Shown piece after piece: positions 11,301-21,784 of a stretch of 64,000 bases of DNA. Positions within the stretch are counted from its first letter, which is position 1. Each line of letters starts with the position of its first letter. The notes beneath the pieces were generated by a model. The model ran no database searches, had not been told where the DNA came from, and worked only from the letters and a program-made list of their open reading frames with translations. This DNA is from Dillenia suffruticosa (lineage: Eukaryota > Streptophyta > Magnoliopsida > Dilleniales > Dilleniaceae). The stretch spans positions 2,542,001 through 2,606,000 of the forward strand of contig JAVTVX010000010.1 of the NCBI GenBank assembly GCA_033439265.1. Reading direction: 5' to 3'. The translations under genes were made by a program, and so were the position numbers.

Positions 11301-14252
11301 TTCATGTTGTTGAGAACAATAACTCAAAGTACTATAGCACAGCAGAAAGAAAGAGCAAATTAGGTTTAGAGATGAAACGTGCAGCATTTCGTATCCAAAA
11401 TAAACTCTTATTCACTAACAATATTTCTCTCCAAACCATAAGGAATACAAACCTATTTATATTTATAACCTTCTTAGAAAACTTATCCTAGTAGGACTTG
11501 GAAACCCTAATCGAACAAGAACTCAAATTATTATAAAAACCTGACTTTAAAGACTTAAATGAAAAAAAAAAAACATAAATAAACCCTAATAAAAATCCAA
11601 AAGACTCACCGGACAAAATATATAGCCAAGTCCAATAAAATGAAAATTACTAAGATACCCCTAGACTAAAATAACTCAATTAAATGCCTAATAACTACCA
11701 AGGACACTTGCCCTTGGACAAATATGGCTTATGTAGCATCTCTTTAGCCCTTGGCTTCCAAAGATGGTAATTCTTGTCCATCCAGGCAACCGATGTGCCA
11801 TCAGTAAACCTAGACGCTTCTTGATTAATAATTCTATAACTGAGTGCTACCAACAAGAAATAAAAAGTGATAGTGACAAAAAAAAAGGAGCTACTATTAC
11901 CAAGCAAACTTTAAGTATAACAACATGAGGGAGAAGAGATGCCTTTAAAAATTCGTTTCCTCCAACAATGATCTCATTTTTCCCAATACCTATTAGCAAA
12001 GACCACAAATAATCAGATAATAGGCCTTACTCATGTATGTCTAGTTCATATAATCAATCAATCCATGACTTATTTAGCATGAGGTTACATAAAGAATTTA
12101 TTTTCCACCAAAATGCATTTTAGAGAGGACAAATCATCCCCATCACTTCTGCAATCCTAGCCAGAAGCACTTCGCTAAGAGTTCCTGTACACAACTAATT
12201 AGGCTTATGAGCTAACTCCTCAATAATAGCAGCACCTCCTTTCCCTTTTCTATGCAGCAAATGTGCTACTCGAATATCTCACAAACTACCCATCCTCATC
12301 AAATTCCAGGAAAACTACCATTTTATCCTCTGGCAGAACCATCCCAACCATCGGAGAGGCCATCAATAGAAACAGTATACCCAAGACTCGTTAACATTGC
12401 TTTCTTACAATGCCTTCAGATTTCCTCATTTCTAAACAACCACTGAAGCTACTTTGCCAACTCAGGTCCCATGACATTGATTCAATTTATCTAGTCCCCA
12501 CTACCACCTGATTTTTCCAAGCACAAATATTGCAGGACCTGTTGACTCTTCACATGGACCTCCCCCAAAAAAATCAAGTCTGCAGCTATTCTCCAACTCT
12601 TTTAACTAATCAATGAACACATTAAAATTCCTCATGCAGTTCTCTCCACATGAATATCCCCAATTAATTTCTATATTTTTTAGTGAATAGAATGTACATG
12701 CTTTGGGTCTAGCAAACACAAGACAGGAATATAATCTTTGGGTCAAGAGGATGCAAGACAGGAATATAAGTAGAGGCCGATGTTTTCCTATGGAAGTTAA
12801 AGCAGTCGCATGGGTTTAGTAGATCTTGCGGTTTCCACTAGGTGGTTTGAGGAGGTAACTTCCTAGCAGAGCTATAGGCATGTAGCAAATGCAGTTCAGC
12901 GGAGGAGAAAAGAAGGTGATGGGAGGAGATTGATCATACAGGGAGAGTGGAAAACTGAAGAATTTGGCAGTTGTAGGATTAATTTTGATTCCATCTGTGA
13001 GAATTATGTGCAGCAAAAGGAGTAGCAGGAGGAGCTGTGCTACAAATGAAACGCATTATATTGTTGAGCATGCAAGGGCTGGATGGCCTTGGTGAAATAT
13101 TAGGGTAAAAAGCTTTCAAAGTGGAAGGGGAGAAATTGAGTTCACAGCAATGCCAGACTTCTTAGAACTATCTGGCTTGTCTATATGTGGGTTGTGATCA
13201 TTTGAATCTTGTGCAAGCAAATCAAATGGTTGAGAGCCACATGCATGCCTTATGTGAATCGATGTAAGTCCACTAACATGCAAACATACAAAAGAAAACA
13301 TCATACCTTTCCAAGAAGTGGCCTTGCTTCTTCAACTACAGACAAAAGCTGCTCAGCTAGTGAAAAGCCCTTGGCCACGCCGATTTCTTCTACATCACGT
13401 CCAAGGCGGGTGAATATTCCAACCAATTCATCCAAACTCACCCCTTGATATCCTTTTATCTTTTCTCTATCACACACAATTAGACCTTCTTTGGCACAAT
13501 CTTTGTCAAGAGGCCCAACTGATGGTGTTTGGATAGGATCACGAGGTGTAATATCAATCAAAGTTTCCATGAGAAGGCCGGACTGATTCACCTCAATCAA
13601 TGAATTCCTAGGTATGATTATTTTATCATTTTCAACCTGCCAGTGACAGATACCAATAACAAGACAGAACAGAGATAGAGATACCGTAGACGCTGATAGC
13701 AAACCAAGGATGGTTAGTGTTGCATACCTCAACTACTGCTTCTATACTTTTCAAGGAGGGTTTAACTTGAATGACATTGCCAACTGTCACTCCTCTGATC
13801 CTCACTGGAGTTCCATTGGAAATACCACAAGCTTGTGGAAACTCAAACACAGCAAGATACTTCCTGAACTTAGACCGTAACTGAAACCCTCTCAACCAAG
13901 CCAAGCTGAGGGCTAAAAGAACAGTACCCGACATAAGAAGCAGCCCAACACCACCTTCCCAAATACTCCTTTTACCGAATCCAAAGTCACTTAATGGACG
14001 CAATATTTGTCGCCAAATGTTTCGGGGAATATTTAAAACTACTGCAAGGGGATTCTTAGCCTCTGATGAAGGGGGTGTTTGGCTATGCCCAGTATTTGTT
14101 GACAAAGCCTTCACATGGGTCAGTTTCTTTTGCAGTCGCAGTGGAAGGGAAGGCAAAAAATTGACTGAACAATGCTGCTTAGAACAGAAAGATGAAGATA
14201 AAACAGTTGGGCATGTCGATACATTAACAATGCTGCCGGCCATTTTTGCCAT
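8314..14252 (-). CDS. TGD2: TGD2-like chloroplast MCE-domain lipid transporter subunit (3 exons seen, 3' end missing)
   Basis: This is the phosphatidic-acid-binding MCE subunit of the TGD1-2-3 ABC transporter, which brings ER-derived lipid precursors across the inner chloroplast envelope. Exon 1 is 14252-13728 (175 codons), exon 2 is 13636-13307 (110 codons), exon 3 is 8429-8314 (38 codons plus 2 bases); all junctions are GT-AG and in phase. Residues 1-50 resemble a chloroplast transit peptide. The stretch KNPLAVVLNIPRNIW, then FGFGKRSIWEGG and a membrane segment at about 100-120, precede the MCE domain (about 128-215, with GTPVRIRGVTVG). Exon 2 includes IPRNSLIEVNQSGLLMET; exon 3 includes DVQPMLAELRDSGLLK. 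Intron 1 is 91 bp and intron 2 is 4877 bp. Homologues have about 380 residues; about 324 are found here, so one C-terminal exon is missing, either beyond the left edge or lost. A start at codon 4 (Met) is equally possible. Family identification is firm. Confidence 0.93.
8430..13306 (-). other. Intron 2 of the TGD2-like gene (4.9 kb)
   Basis: Bounded by a GGAAAG|GTATGA donor and a CTCAG|ATTAAA acceptor on the minus strand. It holds a (GA)n run near 10173-10198, a poly-C tract near 10580-10597 and unremarkable AT-rich DNA. No gene or complete transposon was recognised. Short frames at 10445-10936 and 12252-12446 are judged spurious. Confidence 0.75.
10173..10198. repeat. (GA)n microsatellite
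   Basis: About 13 uninterrupted GA units inside intron 2 of the TGD2-like gene; it produces an LSLSLS-type artefact frame on the minus strand. Confidence 0.9.
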
Positions 14253-15100
14253 TGCTAAATAAGACTCTTGATAACAAATGGGTTAATATGATTAATTCTC
14301 TCTCAAACACAAAATCGAAAACTGGAGCCCAAATTCACTTGTTTCTGACCTAATTGTTGACAGACCAATTCTTGAATGAAACATGATCAATCAGATTCCT
14401 CCACAGAACCTTAGAAAGCAAAACCCAAATAATCATAAACGGCAAGTGGGAAAATGCAGGAAAGAATTGACAAGAGGACTTGAAACAACCAAATTAAGTA
14501 CGAATCCACTACCCTAAATTGAACTAAGCTCAGTTGATATCGTTAGATAGGAAATAATCCAGCTTAGTGCAAACTCAAATACTATTAACAATCATCAAGC
14601 TTAAACAAAAGAAGACCTCCCAAATAAACTTAGTAAATTAATTGCGCAAAAAAATCATAGTGAGGAGAAGTAATCGCATGCCTAGTGTGGGAGAAGATGA
14701 AAAATCTGATGGGTTCTTCAATGACTGTAAGAGTCGGTGGAAAAGCTCCCGCAGTGAAATTCGAAGGGCCGGTTATGAAGCTGCAGTAATGGCGACGACG
14801 ACCGTGCCAAGAACCAAGAAGCTGCCATGACGATGAGAGAGGGAACGTTTCACTTTCTACCCCAGTGACAGCAACGGCACGAAACGAAGGAAAAACGCGA
14901 GAGAGAGAGAGAGGGAGAGGGAGAGGGAGAGAGATATAAATAAATGGGAAAAAATTAAAAATTGAAAAGCCATCCGTTGAAGAGAGAGAAAATCGATCTT
15001 GAGAGAGAAACAGAGAGTAATTAAGAAAAGGGGCAAATTCCCGGATATTCGGTTTGGACCCCAACCCGTCTTCGGTTTTAGATTGGACCTAAAACGCATG
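14253..15100 (-). promoter_or_regulatory. Leader and promoter region of the TGD2-like gene
   Basis: Just upstream of the start codon the minus strand reads TTATTTAG|CAATGGC, a good splice acceptor, so a leader intron is likely. A candidate non-coding first exon lies at about 14640-14870. It contains a 36-codon upstream frame at 14828-14718 that begins MAASWFLARSSS. Beyond it, transcript-sense CT-rich sequence and CT dinucleotide runs (about 14900-14935 and 14980-15020) resemble the pyrimidine-rich core promoters of plants. Leader exon and promoter are inferred; no transcript data are available. Confidence 0.45.
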
Positions 15101-17019
15101 CCTAATTCTGCCGAACAAACGGCGCGTATAAGTGATTTGTAGGCCCAGGCCCAAGCCCAATTATGCCCCGGACTATGCTAGCGAGGCCCAAAAAATCCTA
15201 AAGTCAGATGATGCTTTAGTTTAGCACATTTTCCTTTTCGGGTGAGCATTTTAGCACATTTTCGTCACACTTTCAACCAGAAATCATAGAAGTTCAACCT
15301 CTTTTCACCCTTCTTTTGGTTTTTACCGTGCGGGTATTCGATTATCTGATTAATTCGGTTCAAATATTATAAAATCCATTTTAAAAGTTAATTCTCCTTA
15401 TATTTTTTTATTTTTTAATTCTTAAAACTTGAAATCTAAATCTTAATTAAAAAATTTAATATCCTAAATTCAACCTCTTTATCGGCATGAGGGGCGATGC
15501 CCTTATAACATTGGGTGAAGAGACAAATAACTTTTAACAAGGGTATTTACTTTTAAATTTGTGGCTCGTTGAAAATTTAAGTATTTTAGGATTGGGTCAA
15601 CATATGTACGCCTTTTGTTGTGAATCTTGAAACTTAAAATATTACAAAAAGAAAGAGAACTCATTAGACATTAGCTGTGCTGTAGTTGCGAATTTGAAGA
15701 GTATAGCTACCTCAGTTGTTTGTACAATAATTTGAATTCGGTAAAAGATGCCTGAGCAGCTTCAGGACCAAGCAAGCCAAAATATACATCAAGACAAATT
15801 TAAGGAAAAAGCTCAACACTTCCCCGACATGACAGGCCTCTCACTTTTTCAGTTCTATAGATCACATGACGCTGTTGTTTAGTAATTGTTAGGTTTTCCC
15901 GATCCAATTATATAAGTCAAAAATAATAATAATAGCAAGGAGAGTGGAAAAAGAAAGTACGGTGTTTGGAGAAACATTGGTTTGCTTGGAGGTGTAGAGA
16001 AAATGGTGGAAAAGAGCAGCCCGCGCGCCGTGCTGGGGGCCAATCTGGGGAGATTGGTAGCCGACAGAGGAAGAGAGCCCCCCCCCCCCCCCCCCAACAG
16101 AAAAAAAAAACCCCAACCCTTGGATCCCAATTGGATCATGAGCTGATTTTAATAAAATAGACATTGAGTCAAACCATATAAATTTAAGATTTTATTTTAT
16201 TATCATCTGGGTTCCATCTTTGCATTAGGTGTACACTAATGAACACTAGACTTTGTGTACTTCATCAACCCGATTACATGAATGATAATTTATACCAAAT
16301 CATTGCACGGATATCTCTGTTCTGAAACATGGTAGAACTTGAGTCAGAGGGTTCATGCGATTTGAAAAATTACCATAATTCGATTGGTTCCAAGGGTAAT
16401 ATGATTAACTTCTGTCACTGGGTAATGTAGGCACACACAAAGAAAGCCCCCAGGCAGACGTAGCTGATTTGTTCTGTCATGACTCCGGTTCATTAGCTCC
16501 TTTAAACTTCTCTACAGGTTGAACATGTTATGAAAAACTATAATAACCTTAAATGACATGTTTTGGATACCTTAAGCATGTGTTTTCTTATTAAGAGAGA
16601 GAGATGTTAATCCCAAATTCCAGGCAATGGCGTAGCATGTATGTACTTAGATGTCTAGGGTTTCACTTTTTAGGGAAGAAGTTTCTATAGTGTCAACCCT
16701 AGCCCAGGTGACATGGTGGTGAAATGTTCTGTGGTCCAATTGGGAGAAGGGACAATGGAAAACGGTCCATTTGTAAAGCTTATTAAATATTTTCATCCAA
16801 AACTTAATTAATCTCAAGCCTCTATATATTTTACCCCTAGGCACTTTGCCCTTTTCAATAAAGGTTAAAACTAGACTTAATAGTTAGGGAATTTAACTCT
16901 CTTGGTTTGATTCTCACTCACCTTTATTTCTCCTAATTCCTTATAATAGTAGAAAGAACTATATGTCTCCTTTGTAATAAAAAAAGGAAATATATATGTA
17001 TTAGTATAACGTAAGAATA

Positions 17020-17170
17020 AAAACATTAGTGGTATTCATGTGTATGGAACGTTTTTCGTTAGAAGATCCGTCATTCGAAAAGGAGGCATTGTAGCTGTCG
17101 GTTCGGATTAGTCGGGGCGAAATCCCGGATATCGGGCGGTGTCCAAGACATAATACAAAAAAAAAAATTT
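17020..17170 (+). mobile_element. Degenerate SINE remnant
   Basis: The core GGTTCGGATTAGTCGGGGCG followed by AAATCCCGGATATCGG, a GGCGGTG block and an A-rich end (about 17155-17167) matches the 3' part of the SINE at 19043-19236 and a weaker copy near 24600-24725. The 5' part is poorly preserved and the boundaries are approximate. Confidence 0.5.
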
Positions 17171-17446
17171 AGAGGGGTAGAGGGGCAGGGGATCGAATTT
17201 TGGCTGTTGCAGGATGAAAGGCAAGGAAAAGAAATTCAACCAATCTAGTCCCCATCCCTATCCAAACCCAAGATGGGTGTATCTACCATTTATTTCAAAC
17301 CCTAAACTTCTATTCTAGCAAACTGTTGGTCTATCTGGTGTGTTAGCATTAAATTAGCCTCTCACTCTCTCTCTGGGCTGGAACATTAAATTGGTTCAGA
17401 TAAAGTTCTGTGTGAATTATTTAAATTCTATAATCACAACAGAAGT

Positions 17447-17451
<5 letters not shown>

Positions 17452-17489
<38 letters not shown>
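17452..17489. repeat. (GA)n microsatellite
   Basis: About 19 GA units in intergenic DNA. Confidence 0.9.
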
Positions 17490-17493
<4 letters not shown>

Positions 17494-18807
17494 TGAGTTC
17501 TTGTACAGTTAAATGTGTGTGGGGGAATAAGCTGGTTTTGGTGTCAGGGTCAGATATGAAGTTTTATATGTTATGTCAGGAAGATATACGTATGGATGTT
17601 GGTTCAAAGTTTATGGTGTCTAAGTAAATGAAGGGGCTTCCCAAATTAATGTATTCACACACCCAAGCCGTGAAAACGAAATGACCTCAACGGCACGTAT
17701 ATACCAGATTAAATAATAAAATCTCAGGCATTAATTTTTATTTTTTGGTATAAGATAATACAATCAATCGGAATTAAATCGAAAAATGAAAGATAAAAAC
17801 GGAAAAACTCTATTGCTTGAATTGTCCATGGGAAACTAGAATTAATAGTAGACAGTGATGAGTTGTGATACCCCTACCACGTATTATGCTCCTCTCCCTT
17901 TCTCCCTTTCTCTCTTTCTCTATACAGTGAATCAATCAATATTTGAAATCATATTTTTATTAATTCGTTTCAAATTATTATCGGATCCCTTTTTAGGTAA
18001 ACTCCTCCAACATAATTATTGATTCGTATTTCAATTTTGATTAAAAAATATAACATTTTATTCACTAAACTAACTGTCTGTTGACCTCTCTCAATCATAT
18101 GGATACGCTCTTAACATAATTTGCACAAGTTTTAAGCCATCAACACCAAGGATGATTGAACAATGAGTAAATTGGTACTCCAATTGAGCTGTGGTTTCAG
18201 GGATTTTGAAAGATTACAAATAAGATTCATAAATTTAGGTTATTTAGATAAATTATCAGAAATAACACTAATAAATTTCTTATTTTGTGACTTATATCCA
18301 ACGTAAAATCAAGCGGATAAAAGAGAGCTTAATTTAATTTTGAATGCCTTTTAGTTCAAAACTAAAATTTTGCCCTACATAATATTGTTTGTTGATACTC
18401 TATTATAGCTAGGGGTATGGAGTTTTAAAGGTAAGAAACTCCTTCAGCACATTCAATGATAGTAAAAGTCAATATGGTAAGCTAGGGGTATGGTGGTGCC
18501 TTCTACCTCTTTCCAATAATATATCCGTTTCTAAGACATCATTTCAAATTTTAAAATTTTAGTCTCTTTTTTATAATAAACTTCTATAATCACTTTCAAT
18601 GGTATTTTATTTTATAGTAAAAGTCAATATTTTTTATTTTATTTTGCAAATACCTAATCAATAAATTTAAAAATTTTCTTCGGCACCTATTCAAAATTTG
18701 AGAGCATTTCCAGGCAAAATATCCAATTTCATATAATATCAAAGAGCAATTTCACATTTTAGTAGAGACAATTGAATGCTTCAAGCATGCAATTCTAACA
18801 TGAATAG

Positions 18808-20187
18808 CAGGGATGGCAATGGGGTAGGTAAAACCCGGGATTGAGCCTTCAGAGTTGGACTTCTGTAAAATATGAGCTCTAACCTGTTTAAAATTTTATG
18901 AATCTAAACCCAAACCCAAATCGAGAATGTTTGAAGAATCAAGGTTTAGCTCAGCCCGAAAAAATAAAAGAGACTCGGACCCGTTTCGGGTTAGAGTCGA
19001 ATCCGAATCATAAATTTCATTTTTCATATTTTAATAAATTTATCAATGGTTGGTTAGTTTAGTGGGAAGAATACTAACACCGTATACCAAAAATAAGGAT
19101 TCTAAGTCTTGGTAGTAATAAAAACGATGTTGGAAGATCTCCCTCCCAATTAGGATCCGATAACAGTTCGGTCGAAATTAGTCGAAACAAAACTCCGGAT
19201 ACGCGACGGTGAACTAAGTCTAGAGAATAAAAAAAATATTTTAACAAATTTTATAAATATAATAAATACAAAATTATAAGACATCAAGTGTTCAAAATAA
19301 AACACAAAACAAAAATCATCATACCAATTTAATGTTACACGTCATACCAAATTTTAGGGCCCGGCCCGGCCCTAAAATGATCTGAGCTTGGGCTGACCCA
19401 GTTCAATTGCTGGCACTGGGGTTAGGTCGATAGCGGGTAGCCGCGGGTTTTAACCGTGGGTGGCAAGTGCAGGGTGAAAATTTTATCCCACACCATGGAT
19501 GTGGGTAGATATTTTGGCCTCCATGGGAGTGCGAGGCAGGTCACAAATATTGTCGACCCATTCCCGTATACCCATGAGTTGACCCGTCGATGTAAAATCA
19601 TTGTTACGCCATTCTTCGTAACCTTACATATATTATTGTCATTTTTTGCAATTTTGCCAGGTATTTTTCAAAGGATTGATGTCTATTTCTTTTGAAATTT
19701 GAAGATAAAAGATTTTGTGCCGATAACTTATAATTTAGATATCGTTCAATAGTTTTTTTTAGTAAAATTAATTGGTATTTAAAATCATATTTTGATTAAT
19801 CCGAAAAACGTTATCGAATTTAATTTAGTAAAAAATTTTTCAATTTAATTTTTTCTATTTTTAAATTTTCAATTCAAAATTTGATTAAATGACCTAATAT
19901 CTTTACTTATTAGGTCGATTGTCCTTTGATTAAGTAATTTTTATCTACTTTGACGTGTTTGCTTGATATTTAATTTGGAATAATAAGTTAATTTAAAAAA
20001 TGTTATAGTTTCATATTTAATAATTTATTTTTACTATTTATTATATGACTTTTTAAAATTAAGATTTTTTTATAGATCAATGGATAGACTCATGGGACCT
20101 CCGGTAAAAGACTAACATGTCCAGGTGCGAGGCAGATCTGCCCTGCAGTGGGGCGTGGGGCAGAGCTCCTGCTCATTGTCGTCCCTA
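18808..20187. mobile_element. Non-autonomous hAT-like element
   Basis: The left terminus CAGGGATGGCAATGGGG pairs with the right terminus, whose reverse complement reads TAGGGACGACAATGAGC. This type of short inverted repeat is common in plant hAT-derived non-autonomous elements. Subterminal GC-rich motifs occur on both sides: AAACCCGGG and GGACCCGTTTCGGG on the left, and a GCCCGGCCC block, GGGTAGCCGCGGG, TACCCATGAGTTGACCCG and GTGGGGCGTGGGGCAG on the right. No transposase is present and the middle is very AT-rich. The 8-base flanks do not match well, so a target duplication is not demonstrated. A SINE is nested inside. Confidence 0.6.
19043..19236 (+). mobile_element. tRNA-derived SINE nested in the hAT-like element
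   Basis: The head contains TAGTTTAGTGG at 19055-19065, a good match to a polymerase III A box, and about 40 bases later GGATTCTAAGTC, a weak B box. The body ends in an A-rich tail at about 19226-19236. The flanks TATTTTAATAAATTTA (19027-19042) and TATTTTAACAAATTTT (from 19237) form a nearly exact target duplication, which fixes both ends. Related 3' sequence occurs near 17100 and 24650. Confidence 0.7.
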
Positions 20188-20880
20188 CTAATATTTACAA
20201 GCCCATGCAAAGATTGTCAATGACTCCGTGTCTCATGAACTCGCTGCCTCATGGGTGTCTGGGGAATTGATAAAAAATTGAGATTTTCAAAATAAAAAAG
20301 TATTAATATAATAACTTTTGTTATTTAAAAAATTATTACTTTTATTTGTAAAATTTTATGAAATTTTCATTTTAATTAACAAATGTTATAAGTAGAAGAA
20401 TATAAGAGAATTCATGAGTGAAGGTAAAATAAAAGTTATCCATACAGATCTCAAAATTATAAACTTGAAAAGAAACAAAGGAGCCCAAGTTAAGGTGAAA
20501 GTTGGTATCAAACTCTTAACTCTACAATTTTAATATTTTATACTGTTTTACTCTAATATTTATTAATTAGGGAAATTTTAAAAAGATTTTTTTTTTGAAA
20601 AGATATAAAATTTCACCATAGTAAAGGCGAATCCTATATAAGTTCTGAGACCAATGTTCCTAGGTTTGACAATTGTTTTGTTTATGAAAGTGTTCATTAA
20701 AAGTTCGGTGAGTTGAGTTCTCCTTTTTCCTTAGTCTCGGACTTCCCCCCCAAAAAAAAAATAAATAAAAACCAGCACCCCCCAATTAATCATTAATTGC
20801 AATCTAAGTACTTGAATAGCAAATGTGAATAGGAAAAAATAAATAAATAAAACAATTTTCTTGAAAAATGTTATTTATTT
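20188..20880. other. Intergenic AT-rich DNA
   Basis: No gene or clear repeat was recognised. A tract of C then A at about 20745-20760 may be another A-tailed element end, without supporting detail. Confidence 0.5.
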
Positions 20881-20961
20881 AAAAAAATCTTGTTATTATA
20901 TTTTTTCTGCCTAAAACGAGGTAGCACGCTTACTTTGTTGTTCTCCGACGACCCCACATGG

Positions 20962-20997
<36 letters not shown>

Positions 20998-21073
20998 CAT
21001 CTCTCGAAATTTGCAGTGCTTTCTCTCTCTTTACAAACAGGCATTTTCTTCTCCCCCCATTTCTCTAACCAGG

Positions 21074-21110
<37 letters not shown>

Positions 21111-21305
21111 ATGGAAACTTTTATTCAATCCGACAAACTACTAAATTCCAAAACAACCTTTGAAGTCCTAACCTTTTTCAAAATTAAACAATGCCCACTA
21201 GCTAGATTACATTAGATAGGTACTCGTACCAAAATAAATGTCAAACAAGAGAGAAGCTCTGATTCTGAAATAGGCGACACTGTGATTGTGAGAGAGAGAG
21301 AGAGA
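20881..21305 (+). promoter_or_regulatory. CT-rich upstream region of the coiled-coil gene
   Basis: Two sense-strand CT runs (about 20967-20995 and 21077-21108) and a short GA run at 21289-21304 directly before the start codon resemble plant pyrimidine-patch promoters and GA-repeat sites bound by BPC/GAGA-type factors. The transcription start is not determined. Confidence 0.4.
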
Positions 21306-21740
21306 ATGACAACAGTGAGAAGAACCAAATGGCGTCCAACTCTACCACCACAACCAAGTCCAAGAATCATTCACTTACCAACCAGAAGAATTAGCCGGAA
21401 ACCCCACGAAACCCTCACTAAAAAACATATCTCTGGCAAGAACTACAAAGGCACATTGGGTACTCTGCTCGATCAAGAAGCTCCATTTTCACGCTCTGTT
21501 CCCATGGTTCTCTTAAACTCTGGGAATCACAAACCAAGAGAGAGAGTCAAACAAAATGATGAACCAGAAGAAGAAGGAGAAGAGTTTATTGAAGAAAAAT
21601 GGAGATTTCAAGCAGAGATGCTTCGAGCAGAGTGTAATTTTCTCAGAATGGAGAGAGAGCTAGCGTTGCAGAAATTGGAGAGAAATCATATTCACATTGA
21701 ATCAACACTCCGATCGGCCATTCAAACTCTTGTCTCTGTT

Positions 21741-21784
<44 letters not shown>

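Larger units (their letters stand above)
15101..18807. other. Intergenic AT-rich DNA
   Basis: No gene is recognisable. It contains a poly-C/poly-A tract at about 16078-16110, a (GA)n run at 17452-17489, and a SINE-like remnant at about 17020-17170. Open frames at 15879-16164 exist only because of the poly-C tract. Confidence 0.6.

Noticed and set aside
12252-12936. Possible additional TGD2 exons or a nested gene within intron 2
   Set aside because: Exons 2 and 3 join in phase with no missing homologous residues, and the frames here show no family motif.
15879-16164. Frames with GGGGG or PPPPP runs
   Set aside because: They are created by a poly-C/poly-A tract; no conserved sequence on either side.
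20871-21144. Overlapping frames on both strands rich in LSLSLS or RERERE
   Set aside because: They read through CT/GA microsatellites, which are open in several frames by composition alone.
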